Positions 25,037 to 33,354 of a DNA stretch of 64,000 nucleotides are shown piece after piece. A program made the translations under genes and the position numbers. Source of the stretch: Paenibacillus oralis (GTDB lineage Bacteria; Bacillota; Bacilli; Paenibacillales; Paenibacillaceae). Where the stretch lies: positions 6,073,071 through 6,137,070 of the forward strand of contig NZ_RRCN01000001.1 in assembly GCF_003863965.1 (NCBI RefSeq). The letters are read 5' to 3'. A model generated the notes under the pieces. The model ran no database searches, was not told the origin of the DNA, and worked only from the letters and a program-made list of their open reading frames with translations. The stretch's first letter is position 1. The number at the start of each line of letters is the position of its first letter.

Positions 25037-25071
25037 AGAAAGGCAGGTTCAGGAATAATCCCTGCCCTGCC
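25037..25071 (-). terminator. Terminator of the tandem nitroreductase-like gene
   Basis: GGCAGG (25042-25047) pairs with CCTGCC (25061-25066 or 25066-25071), followed on the minus strand by TTTCTTT. It lies just after the stop at 25089. Confidence 0.55.
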
Positions 25072-25088
25072 TTGCTGCTGCTTCACCT

Positions 25089-26123
25089 TTATCCCGGCAA
25101 TTCAAACCCGATCTCTACAGGAGCGGCGGCGGATGGAGCTTGCGGTATCCTTCCTGTTATACCCAGCTCCAGCACCGCCGCAATCCGCTCCTGAGGTTTA
25201 ACACCAAAGCTCCGGCGCCGCTCCAGATCGTAGATCCACTCGGGCCTGGTCCGGCGTACGCCCCAATTTTTCGATTTGGCCAGCAGTTGAAAGTTCTGCA
25301 CCAGACAGCACGCCGCGGCAAAATCCTCTTCCTGCTTATGCGGATCCGCCTCTTCTTTCACTACGACGAGGAGCCGGGCCGGCACTGTGCCCGGAACAAC
25401 CGTTTGTGCATGGGCGTCTGCCATCCCGCCGGTCACAAAAATAAACCGCCAAGGCTCTCTTAACCGGTCATTCGGTGCCCAAACGGCATCGTTCAGCACT
25501 TCGAGAACGTTCTGCTCGGAAATCGGGGGGTGAAACTCCCTCTCATGAGGCGCGCCGCCAAGGCGAACGGCGGTCCATTTCTGCTCCGCCGGCGTTCTTT
25601 TCCGGGCCCTTGGAGCTTTATCGAAATAACCCATATGTAAAATACCCGCAAATTTTTCCCCTTCCCGCAAACCTATTTCCGTAAAAAACAGTTCGCTTTG
25701 AATAAGCGGGTCCGTATCCCACAACATGCCCAAACCGCGCTCCCAGCCCAGCAATTGAAAATTTTGCATAACGCCGCAGGCGGCCGCGAAATTTTCGTCG
25801 CTTTCCCGCTCGTCGGCTCCGGATTCCGCCATAACGATCAGGTGCCCCGGGATCTCCGCCACCCTCCTGCTCAGGATATCCAGCATTTTGGAAGGAATCA
25901 GCTTGCCGAACCTGCTCTCCTTCGTTTTGGCCAGCATGGACTCCACCAAACGCCGGCGCGACTCCGGCGTTCCGATGTAAATGCAGCGCCAGCGGGGAGT
26001 GCCATCGGATTCATACAGACCCGCCGCCTGCTTCAAAAGGGATTCCACAAGTTCCCGGGAAACTGGCGAAACGTTGAAATTCCGGATCGTTCTGCGCTCC
26101 CGGATCGTTTTTGAAGAAATCAT
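25089..26123 (-). CDS. Tandem nitroreductase-like protein
   Basis: A 344-residue protein made of two nitroreductase-like halves. The N-terminal half opens with TIRERRTIRNFNVSPVSRELVESLL and has ENFAAACGVMQNFQLLGWERGLGMLW. The second half begins near residue 200 (ISEQNVLEVLNDAVWAPNDRLREPWRFIFV) and has EDFAAACCLVQNFQLLAKSKNWGVRR. The repeat of the FAAAC-VQNFQLL motif shows an internal duplication. Ordinary nitroreductases are ~200-residue homodimers with FMN at the interface, so this fusion could form an intramolecular pair. Substrate unknown. Its start at ATG 26123 lies before an AT-rich leader; a terminator follows. Confidence 0.8.
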   Translation of the reverse strand: MISSKTIRERRTIRNFNVSPVSRELVESLLKQAAGLYESDGTPRWRCIYIGTPESRRRLVESMLAKTKESRFGKLIPSKMLDILSRRVAEIPGHLIVMAESGADERESDENFAAACGVMQNFQLLGWERGLGMLWDTDPLIQSELFFTEIGLREGEKFAGILHMGYFDKAPRARKRTPAEQKWTAVRLGGAPHEREFHPPISEQNVLEVLNDAVWAPNDRLREPWRFIFVTGGMADAHAQTVVPGTVPARLLVVVKEEADPHKQEEDFAAACCLVQNFQLLAKSKNWGVRRTRPEWIYDLERRRSFGVKPQERIAAVLELGITGRIPQAPSAAAPVEIGFELPG

Positions 26124-26385
26124 AAGTCATACCCCTTTCGTTTTTTATTTACAAGTAAACAATATAATTATGATAATTAGATCCTATATTACCGATATAC
26201 CCACTAATATAGTTTACTTATAAACTAAAATATCACAATTTTCTCACGTCGGCAAAATCTTCTTACGGTTGCCATGGCGCTTAACGGTATAGCCGCCCCA
26301 TGCTTTTCGAAGACGCGCATAATCCCGGCGCCCCCCGTTAACACTACTAACGGTTTTTATCAACATTAATGGTGAGTAAACTACG

Positions 26386-27081
26386 ATGAAAAACAAAACA
26401 TTGTTCATACGGGCAGCCATTTTGACAGGGCTGCTTGGATTTGCGGCTGCTTGCCATGCCGGACCCGCCGGGGCCGATCCGTCGCTCCCCATCATCAAGG
26501 AGGAGGGGGTATATTCGCTCGAGATATATCCCCGGCAGCATCGGTTAATCGTCAACATCCAAGGCCACAAGTACAAAACTTACCCCGTTGCCGTGGGCAA
26601 TCCGTCCACTCCGACCCCTGTCGGCGAGTACCGGATTTCCTATAAAGGAAGGGATTGGGGGCCGGCATTTGGCCCCAGATGGCTGGGGCTTAACGTTCCT
26701 TGGGGATACTATGGGATCCATGGCACGAACCGTCCCGACTCCATCGGCCGCCACCTCAGCCACGGCTGCATCCGGATGCGCAACAGAGACGTGCTCGAGC
26801 TTTACGATCTAGTCCCGATCGGGACCAAGGTGACCATTTACGGCCATATCCTGGGGGATGCCTGGGAAAATCCGCGGGATTTGGCGGAAGGTGATGTGGG
26901 GGGAGACGTGCAGCTGATTCAATCCCGGTTAAAAAGCGCCGGGTATTTCCAAGGGGTGTGCAACGGCCGGTTTCGCGCCGACACAGCGGCGGCTTTGCGG
27001 CAGTTTCAGCGGGATCACAACTTGATACAGAACGGCGTTGTTTCCAGAAAGGTATACCAGGCATTGGGATTGTGGGAATAA
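26386..27081 (+). CDS. L,D-transpeptidase with peptidoglycan-binding domain
   Basis: A 231-residue exported protein. Residues 1-25 are a signal sequence (FIRAAILTGLLGFAAACHAG, possibly a weak lipobox at AAAC). Residues ~42-155 form a YkuD domain with the catalytic signature HGTNRPDSIGRHLSHGCIRM (His and Cys). Residues ~168-230 form a peptidoglycan-binding domain (GGDVQLIQSRLKSAGYFQGVCNG, AALRQFQRDH). It should make or exchange 3-3 cross-links in peptidoglycan; homologues in spore formers often act in spore cortex or wall maturation. The ribosome site is weak (GGTGAG). Confidence 0.9.
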   Translation: MKNKTLFIRAAILTGLLGFAAACHAGPAGADPSLPIIKEEGVYSLEIYPRQHRLIVNIQGHKYKTYPVAVGNPSTPTPVGEYRISYKGRDWGPAFGPRWLGLNVPWGYYGIHGTNRPDSIGRHLSHGCIRMRNRDVLELYDLVPIGTKVTIYGHILGDAWENPRDLAEGDVGGDVQLIQSRLKSAGYFQGVCNGRFRADTAAALRQFQRDHNLIQNGVVSRKVYQALGLWE

Positions 27082-27097
27082 CGGGACAACCGGGGAT

Positions 27098-27137
27098 AAA
27101 AAAACAAGGCTGCCGCTGGCGTTTTCAGGGCAGCCTT
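27098..27137 (-). terminator. Terminator between L,D-transpeptidase and HD-GYP genes
   Basis: A perfect 9-bp stem (27106-27114 with 27129-27137) is followed on the minus strand by seven Ts (27098-27104), so it mainly serves the HD-GYP gene; the convergent gene may also use the hairpin. Confidence 0.85.
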
Positions 27138-27145
27138 TGTACGTA

Positions 27146-28192
27146 TTAGATGAATACCTGTTCCAGTTCGATCGACCGTTCTTTCGATAAATCGCGGAAG
27201 CGCTCTTCATCGATCCGCACCAGCGGTTTAAAAATGTCCGCCGGATTGTTCCACACGATCGTGACGGTCTCTCCGTTGCTCAGGCGGGCTTTTTTGCCGA
27301 TAAAATTAGGCAGCAGATGGCGGGTTAACGCCTGTACCGCTTTTTCGTTCAGCTTACCGAAACCAAGCTCGTAAGTTTTGCGCAGCACGGTCAGAAGATC
27401 TTGCCGCGAGCGGCTTCCGTCCGGCGCGGTCATCCCGACAAACACGTCGGCCACGGCCACGATTTCCGCATACGGGTGAATTTCCGCTTTTCCAAGGGCT
27501 TGAGGATAGCCCGTGCCATCCTCCCGCTCATGGTGCTGAAGCGCGACCAATGCCGTCTTCTCTTCGCCCATCGAATTCCGGATAATCTCATAACCGTACG
27601 ACGTATGGCGCTGCAATTCCTCCAGATCCGCCCCCGTCAGGTCATGCTCACGGTTGCGGAGCGACTGCCGAACCCGGCTTTTGCCGATATCATGCAGATA
27701 TCCCGCTCTGCTGATCTCATAACATTCTTCGGCCGAATACCCAAGCCAGGTGGCTATGTAATACGATAACAATCCAACCTGCAACGAATGGTTATAAATA
27801 TTTACGTCGTCATCGGTAAATGCGATAAGCAGCGAAACGACGTCTTTATTGCGGTCAAGCACCTCGAGCATCGGCTCCAAATGCTGATCGACCATCGACT
27901 GGTTGAACTTGCCTGTCGTCAGCGCTTCAAGGAAAATCGATTGGAAGCCTTTCAGCGGTAAATCGAAATTCTCCTTGATCCGCTCTTTTATATCGGTTTG
28001 CTCGCCTTCAGGCTCGGACGCTTCGCTACCGCGCGGCTCGATATCGACATAATCGATGCTTTGGCGGATCAGAAGCGCGATTTCCTCCGTGCGAATGCTC
28101 GTTCCTTTGGGAAGAACATGCAGTCCGGCCCGATTAAACACATCCGTTCTGAGCCGGTCGCCTTCCAGAAGCTCCATGACATGAATTCTCAT
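27146..28192 (-). CDS. HD-GYP domain phosphodiesterase
   Basis: A 348-residue protein. Residues ~125-290 are an HD-GYP domain with HDIGKSRV (HD metal site), QHHEREDGTGYP (the HHExxDGxGYP motif) and VADVFVGMT. Such domains hydrolyse cyclic di-GMP or other cyclic dinucleotides. The N-terminal ~120 residues lack a receiver or membrane segment but look like the short helical lead often found on Firmicute HD-GYP proteins (DVFNRAGLHVLPKGT). GGGGAT precedes the ATG. All key residues are present, so it should be active. It is transcribed alone. Confidence 0.92.
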   Translation of the reverse strand: MRIHVMELLEGDRLRTDVFNRAGLHVLPKGTSIRTEEIALLIRQSIDYVDIEPRGSEASEPEGEQTDIKERIKENFDLPLKGFQSIFLEALTTGKFNQSMVDQHLEPMLEVLDRNKDVVSLLIAFTDDDVNIYNHSLQVGLLSYYIATWLGYSAEECYEISRAGYLHDIGKSRVRQSLRNREHDLTGADLEELQRHTSYGYEIIRNSMGEEKTALVALQHHEREDGTGYPQALGKAEIHPYAEIVAVADVFVGMTAPDGSRSRQDLLTVLRKTYELGFGKLNEKAVQALTRHLLPNFIGKKARLSNGETVTIVWNNPADIFKPLVRIDEERFRDLSKERSIELEQVFI

Positions 28193-28320
28193 TTTATTTT
28201 ATCCCCTTCTTTTCCCCGCGACTCATGAAACGCCGATGAATTAACTTAATTACCTTTAATATCGATCGTGAATAACATTTCATAAATAGTGCTTTAGGAG
28301 GGATTTATGAGAAAAGAATG

Positions 28321-28473
28321 CTATGACTGTTCCTTTTTCCAGGGCGGGTCCACGTAGCGGCGGAATGCCCGGTTGACGGTATAAATTCCCCAGGGAATCG
28401 CCGCCGAAAGGACTGCGCACACCCACACCTTCATGGACGGCAAACGGTCCAGCACAAAGTGCCACATCTCCAT
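28321..28473 (-). CDS. Small single-span membrane protein at the end of the broken ger cluster
   Basis: A 50-residue protein (starting MEMWHFVLDRLPSMKVW) with one membrane segment (VWVCAVLSAAIPWGIY) and a basic tail. It starts at ATG 28473 (28467 possible) after GGAAGGGG, 10 bp behind the remnant gerC. Its position equals that of the 72-residue protein in the intact cluster, so it may be a GerD-like accessory of the degraded receptor. It seems intact though its neighbours are not. No sequence match to a known family was recognised. Confidence 0.5.
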   Translation of the reverse strand: MEMWHFVLDRLPSMKVWVCAVLSAAIPWGIYTVNRAFRRYVDPPWKKEQS

Positions 28474-28483
28474 TTCCCCTTCC

Positions 28484-29164
28484 TTATTTCGTCTCGATCG
28501 TCGAACCGAAAATCCGTACTTTGGCCCGTGCTTCCAGCTCAATATCAGCCTGCGAAAAAATAGTTTCCCCCCCGTTCCCAATCGTTTTGGATTTTTTTCC
28601 ACGCCGCGGGGTACTCCTGTTTTAAATAGGTCCCTAGACCGATGACATCCGGCTTATACTCAAGCTGAACTTTTTCCAGCGTGGACTGCATCATGGCGAC
28701 CAAATGTTCGGCCGCTTTCCGTTCGAACTACGCAATTTGCGCCCGGTCCATTAAATTAAGCTTCTCCTGCGTTTCGCCAACATTTCCTTCCATGTTGACC
28801 CGGACTTTAAAGCGAATATGCTCCGGATCGGAGATGTCCGCGAAAATTTGGCGCCGGGATCCCTTGATTTCGTAAGCCATGTTATCATTGTCAAGCTTAA
28901 ACTCCAGCATCCCGTCCTGCGCAGTTCCTTTCAGCACATTCAACCCGGACGTTTCGTCGTCATTTAAATAACCTCTGAGGCTTAAGGTCTCGCCGTCAAA
29001 CACGGCGGCGCCGGAAACCGACACCTCGTTCCCCGCTTTTTTGCATGCGCGACAGCGCAAAGCTTTCTTTGGCAATGAGATACATAGCTGATCCACCCGC
29101 CGAAAAGCCTGATTTCCAGCAAATTTTGCGGCTGCATCCCGACCAGGTAAATGACTGGGGTTAG
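28484..29164 (-). pseudogene. gerC remnant (germinant receptor lipoprotein)
   Basis: Minus-strand fragments of a Ger(x)C protein. There is a piece with TPVIYLVGMQPQNLLEIRL, then in another frame GAAVFDGETLSLRGYLNDDETSG to VRVNMEGNVGETQEKLNL, a TAG nonsense codon at 28728-28730, then FERKAAEHLVAMMQSTLEKVQ to NDWERGGNY. A final frameshift in a T6 run leads to QADIELEARAKVRIFGSTIE and the stop at 28484. The signal peptide and roughly the first half are missing. Several independent lesions mean it is not functional. Confidence 0.85.
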
Positions 29165-29654
29165 CCACCGAAAAGAAGATCGATTCAAACCGCTCGAAAA
29201 ATCCGCCGGGCACTTGAACCTCCTTGGCCAATTCCGCGGTAGGGTAAAGCGCGCTGGCCGTCACGGTCCACGCCGAACACGCCGATCGTAAACCCAAAAA
29301 CGAGCAGATACAGGCAAAAAGGCAGCAGCATGCCCAGCATCGCGGCTTTTGCTATTTTTTGGGACTGATTGATGAACGTGTTATAAAACAGCAGGATTTC
29401 AAGCCCATAAACGAAAACACCGACTCTTTGGAAGCGAACACGACATCGCGCCAATCCGCGGCAAAAAAAGGCTTAAAATTCCGGATTTCGAAGAAGCCGA
29501 TGTTCATTAGAATGAGCGCCACCAGGAGCAGCACGACGATCGGCAAAAACAGCAGGTTAAGCCGGAACAGGGCTACACTGGGCCCGGCCACGCCATACAC
29601 AAGCACGAGCAGAAATACCAGACTGATGACCTCGATCGGAGTCCGGTCAAACAA
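29165..29654 (-). pseudogene. gerB remnant (spore germination permease)
   Basis: Minus-strand fragments in three frames that together read as the middle of a GerAB-type permease: TPIEVISLVFLLVLVYGVAG to FASKESVFSFMG, then EILLFYNTFINQSQKIAKAA to GFTIGVFGVDR, then YPTAELAKEVQVPGGFFERF. About 100 N-terminal residues and the C-terminal third are absent. It is fused directly to the gerA remnant on one side and the gerC remnant on the other, which shows deletions across both gene junctions. Confidence 0.85.
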
Positions 29655-30175
29655 ATAGCAGCGCCGCGGCGATCATGGTGACGAACCGCAGCATCCGAAA
29701 GGCGATCCCTGCGCTGTAAGACGGAATGGCGAACGAGGACACCGCGGTGACCGCGACCACAATGACCATAATCGGACTGACAATGCCCGCCTGCACCGCC
29801 GCGTCGCCGATGACCAAACCGCCGACAATGCCGATCGTTTGCCCGATCGGTTTGGGCAAGCGAACCCCGGCTTCCCGCAGCAGCTCCAGCGTCAATTCCA
29901 TAAGAAAAGCCTCGACGACGGCCGGAAAAGGGACGCCCTCCCTGGCGGCGGCGATCGAAAATGCCAGTTTGGACGGAATCATGCCTTGATGGAACGACAC
30001 CAGCGCAGATATAAGGACGGCAAAATTAATGAAATCCCGACGGCCACATACCGCAAAGTGCGGATCAGCGTGCCGATCTGCCAACGTTCATAGTAGTCCT
30101 CCGACGATTGAATCAAGGAAACGAAAGTGGTCGGCAAAATCAGGGCAAACGGCGTTCCGTCGAGCAAGTTGACTG
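29647..30175 (-). pseudogene. gerA remnant (germinant receptor subunit A)
   Basis: Minus-strand C-terminal part of a GerA-type protein in two frames. The first is [28 protein letters not shown] to LILPSLYL; the second, after a frameshift near 30010, runs [29 protein letters not shown] to [17 protein letters not shown]. The N-terminal ~255 residues and the last ~90 are missing; homology begins abruptly next to the leader of the intact, divergent gerA gene. It aligns closely with residues ~285-445 of that intact gene. Confidence 0.88.
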
Positions 30176-30316
30176 AAATATGTTACCCTTTATTGCCATG
30201 TTGGTCCAAAATTAATCCCTCAATGAAGAGCCGCGTGGTTTGACGGGTCAGAATATTTTTCCTTCTTCAAGCAAATCTTAATAGGCAAAATCCGGCTTTA
30301 GGAAGGAGGAACGTTC

Positions 30317-31912
30317 ATGCCGTTTTGGAGAAAATTCCTGCGCACGATTCACGCCGGGAACGGAAAAGCCGCCGGAAATCCGGCAAGAGACCAAAGCGGG
30401 CCGGCGGCAAACGGGATGGCTTCAACCAGCAGTCTGGCGATCCGGCTCGCCTGGCTTAAGGAGGAGCTGAAAAACAGCTCGGATATGATCTACCGTGAGT
30501 TCGTGATCAGCTCCGGTCAACGCTGCGTGCTCATCTATGTCCGCGGAATGATCGCTCAGGAAACGGCCCAGCACTACATTGTCAGAAGCCTTCAGCGGGA
30601 ATCAGCACAATTGAAGGATAGGAACATCTATCAATTCCTGTTTGAGGACGAAGGCCTCACCGTTTCCCAAACCAGTGTGATCCGTGATCTGAACCAAGGC
30701 ATAAATGCCGTCTTGGACGCCGGGGCTCTGCTTTTGATCGATGGAGACGCGCGGATGCTGACCTTTTCCATCTCGTCATACCCAACCCGTTCCATAGAGG
30801 AGACGCCCAATGAGTCGGTCATCCGCGGGCCGAGGGAAGCATTTATCGAGGATCTGGAGAAAAATCTGACCTTGCTGCGCAGACGGATCAAGCACAAAAA
30901 GTTCAAAACGCAGGCCATCACTAAAGGACAGTACACCCAAACCGATATTGTGCTCGCTTACGTCGAGGGCGTATGCAAACCCGAACTGATCAAAGAAGTG
31001 CAGCGGCGCTTGTCTTACCTCAAAATGGACGGCGTGCTCAGTTCTTCCTACGTAGAGGAGAGCATAGAAGACAACCCTTATTCTCCCTTCCCGCAATTGC
31101 AATACACGGAGAGGCCCGACGTCGTCAGCGCTGCGCTGCTCGAAGGCAGGATCGCGATTCTCGTAAACGGGTCGCCCATGGTGCTGCTCGCCCCGGTCAC
31201 GATGCCGATGCTGCTGCAATCCGCCGAGGACTATTACCAACGGTACGTGTCAGCGAACTGGATTCGCTGGATCCGCTATTTTTTCGTATTGGTGTCCTTG
31301 CTGCTTCCGTCGCTTTATATTGCCGTCACGACGTTCCATCCGGAGATGATCCCGTCACAGCTGCTGATTGCCATTGCCGCCTCCCGGGAAATCGTTCCTT
31401 TTCCGGCGCTGCTCGAGGCATTTGCGATGGAGCTGGCCTTTGAAGCGCTGCGCGAAGCTTCGATCCGGATCCCGAAATCGATCGGGCAAGCCGTATCCAT
31501 CATCGGGGCGCTTATCATCGGCACCGCTGCCGTACAGGCAGGCATCGCCTCCGCGGCCATGGTCATTATCGTATCTCTTACCGGGATCGCTTCGTTCATC
31601 ATTCCGCACTTTGATCTGGGGCTCGCTCTCCGGTTGCTTAGGTTCCCCATCATGATCCTAGCCTCGATGTTCGGGCTTTACGGCATCGCTTGCGGAATGA
31701 TCCTGATCTACATCCATTTGGTGAACCTGCGGTCCTTTGGCGTCCCTTACATGTCGTCTATCGCACCGCTGGTTACCGAAGACCTGAGCGATACGCTCCT
31801 CAGAGTACCCTGGTGGGCGATGTACAGACGGCCCGCTCAAATCGCGGAACATGAACCCCGGCAAAAAAACAATGCCCGCGGCTGGGAGAAGGAAAAAAGT
31901 GAACTGGAGTGA
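30317..31912 (+). CDS. Spore germinant receptor subunit A (GerA/GerKA-type)
   Basis: A 531-residue GerA-family protein. A large N-terminal hydrophilic domain (residues 1-~285, with NQGINAVLDAGALLLIDGDARML and EGRIAILVNGSPMVLL) precedes a membrane domain with about five helices (WIRYFFVLVSLLLPSLYIAV, SMVIIVSLTGIASFII-like stretch, FGLYGIACGMILIYIHLV). The motif MIPSQLLIAIAASREIVPFPALLEAF is a hallmark of the family. It sits in the spore inner membrane and with the B and C subunits responds to nutrient germinants. GGAAGGAGG precedes the ATG. First gene of an A-C-small-B operon, head to head with a degraded sister cluster. Confidence 0.95.
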   Translation: MPFWRKFLRTIHAGNGKAAGNPARDQSGPAANGMASTSSLAIRLAWLKEELKNSSDMIYREFVISSGQRCVLIYVRGMIAQETAQHYIVRSLQRESAQLKDRNIYQFLFEDEGLTVSQTSVIRDLNQGINAVLDAGALLLIDGDARMLTFSISSYPTRSIEETPNESVIRGPREAFIEDLEKNLTLLRRRIKHKKFKTQAITKGQYTQTDIVLAYVEGVCKPELIKEVQRRLSYLKMDGVLSSSYVEESIEDNPYSPFPQLQYTERPDVVSAALLEGRIAILVNGSPMVLLAPVTMPMLLQSAEDYYQRYVSANWIRWIRYFFVLVSLLLPSLYIAVTTFHPEMIPSQLLIAIAASREIVPFPALLEAFAMELAFEALREASIRIPKSIGQAVSIIGALIIGTAAVQAGIASAAMVIIVSLTGIASFIIPHFDLGLALRLLRFPIMILASMFGLYGIACGMILIYIHLVNLRSFGVPYMSSIAPLVTEDLSDTLLRVPWWAMYRRPAQIAEHEPRQKNNARGWEKEKSELE

Positions 31913-31917
31913 CAATA

Positions 31918-33102
31918 ATGCGAAGAGCGATATGTACTGCCACGCTGGTGGTCCTGCTTTTGACAGGCGTTGGCGGCTGCTGGTCTTCCCAAGAGCTGAA
32001 CAATCGCGCTTTTGCGAATGCCGTTCTCATCGATCTGACGGAAAACGGAGAGATCGAACTGTCCATCGGGTTTCCGTTGCCCAACCGTATGGTCCCGGCG
32101 CAAGCCGGCGGCTCGGGACAATCCCAAGGCAGTCCGTACACTTTTGTCACCAAACGGGCAAACAATATCAGCCAGGCTTTACGGTTGATTCAGGTCGATC
32201 TTTCGAGAAATATTTCCTTCGGTCAAACGCGCTCCATCATCATCGGCAGGAGACTTGCGGAGCAAGGGCTCGACAAGGTGGTGGAGTTCGTTTTCCGTCA
32301 GCCATCCTTTCGCCTGAGCGCCAACCTGTTCGTAACGCCCAATAAAGTAACGGAGATCACGAGAATTCCGTTGGTGTTTGAAAGAGTCATCGGCGATATT
32401 TTGCGAAAATACATCACCAACCACTTCACTTTGGATACGACGGTCAAGGACTATAAGCTCGCTTTGTACCAGGGCGGTGACATCCTTGTTCCTTTGCTGA
32501 CTTTCGGGCAGCAGCCCGAGATCGAAGTGGAAAATCCAAAAAAAGACCGCTGGATGGGCACGGGAGGCGCGGCGATTTTCAGCGGCGGAAAAATGGCGAA
32601 AACGGTGCTTTCCGTAAAAGAGTTAAGAGGCGCGCTCTGGATCAGCTCACAGCTCAGTACGACCACCATCACCATCGCTTCCCCAAGCGACGGAGCAGAA
32701 ATCAGCTGTTTCATAGAAGGGATCAAAACAAGCATCAAGCCAAACGTCAAAGGCGGGGAAGTGGCCTTTCAAATTTCAAGCAGCGCGAAAGCTTTCGTGC
32801 AAACTTCCTTGTCGAAAATCGATTTGAAGGATCCGGCCGTCATTCAGCAAGTGGAAGCCATTTTACAAAAAGATGTGGAAGAACGGCTGAAAAAGGTGCT
32901 GGAAAAAACGCGTAAAGCCCGTTCCGACGCGTTCCTGATGAGCCAATATCTCGATTGGAGATACCCTAAAATATGGAGGAATATTCGGCCGCAGTGGAAA
33001 ACCTACTACGCGGAGGAGCTGCCTATCGAGGTTAAAGTCAAAATCCTGCTGAACCGCAGCGGCGGCGTTTACCGCTCGGTTGTTCAAGAAACCAATAAAT
33101 AG
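31918..33102 (+). CDS. Germinant receptor lipoprotein subunit C
   Basis: A 394-residue Ger(x)C-family protein. The N-terminus is a lipoprotein signal (AICTATLVVLLLTGVGGC, cysteine at about residue 20) followed by WSSQELNNRAFANAVLIDL, typical of the family. Three alpha/beta domains follow, ending with RPQWKTYYAEELPIEVKVKI. The ATG at 31918 has CTGGAG eight bases upstream; an in-frame GTG at 31909 overlaps the gerA stop and is less likely. It is anchored on the outer face of the spore inner membrane by its lipid. Confidence 0.93.
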   Translation: MRRAICTATLVVLLLTGVGGCWSSQELNNRAFANAVLIDLTENGEIELSIGFPLPNRMVPAQAGGSGQSQGSPYTFVTKRANNISQALRLIQVDLSRNISFGQTRSIIIGRRLAEQGLDKVVEFVFRQPSFRLSANLFVTPNKVTEITRIPLVFERVIGDILRKYITNHFTLDTTVKDYKLALYQGGDILVPLLTFGQQPEIEVENPKKDRWMGTGGAAIFSGGKMAKTVLSVKELRGALWISSQLSTTTITIASPSDGAEISCFIEGIKTSIKPNVKGGEVAFQISSSAKAFVQTSLSKIDLKDPAVIQQVEAILQKDVEERLKKVLEKTRKARSDAFLMSQYLDWRYPKIWRNIRPQWKTYYAEELPIEVKVKILLNRSGGVYRSVVQETNK

Positions 33103-33114
33103 CGAGGTAGCGCG

Positions 33115-33333
33115 ATGATCTGGATCGGAACGATGTATGTGATTATTATCCTGTTCGATTGGTTTGGGCAGCGCAAAAAGCAAGTAAGGCTTAAACCCCG
33201 CCTGCTTGTGCTGCTCATATCGCTCTGTTTTTTCGCTTGCGCGGAAGTGTTATACCTGCTGAAAGAACGTTGGAATGTACCGATGTTTATTCAGTATGTC
33301 AGGGTATCCATCCAAAATTGGATATTTGGATAA
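33115..33333 (+). CDS. Small two-span membrane protein of the ger operon
   Basis: A 72-residue protein with two hydrophobic stretches (IWIGTMYVIIILFDWFG and LLVLLISLCFFACAEVLYLL) and a GAGGTAG ribosome site, placed between the C and B genes with 12 and 21 bp gaps. Small membrane genes are known inside some germinant-receptor operons (D subunits). That role is likely by position only; no family signature was recognised. Confidence 0.7.
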   Translation: MIWIGTMYVIIILFDWFGQRKKQVRLKPRLLVLLISLCFFACAEVLYLLKERWNVPMFIQYVRVSIQNWIFG

Positions 33334-33354
33334 TTGCGATAGGAGGCCAAAATC

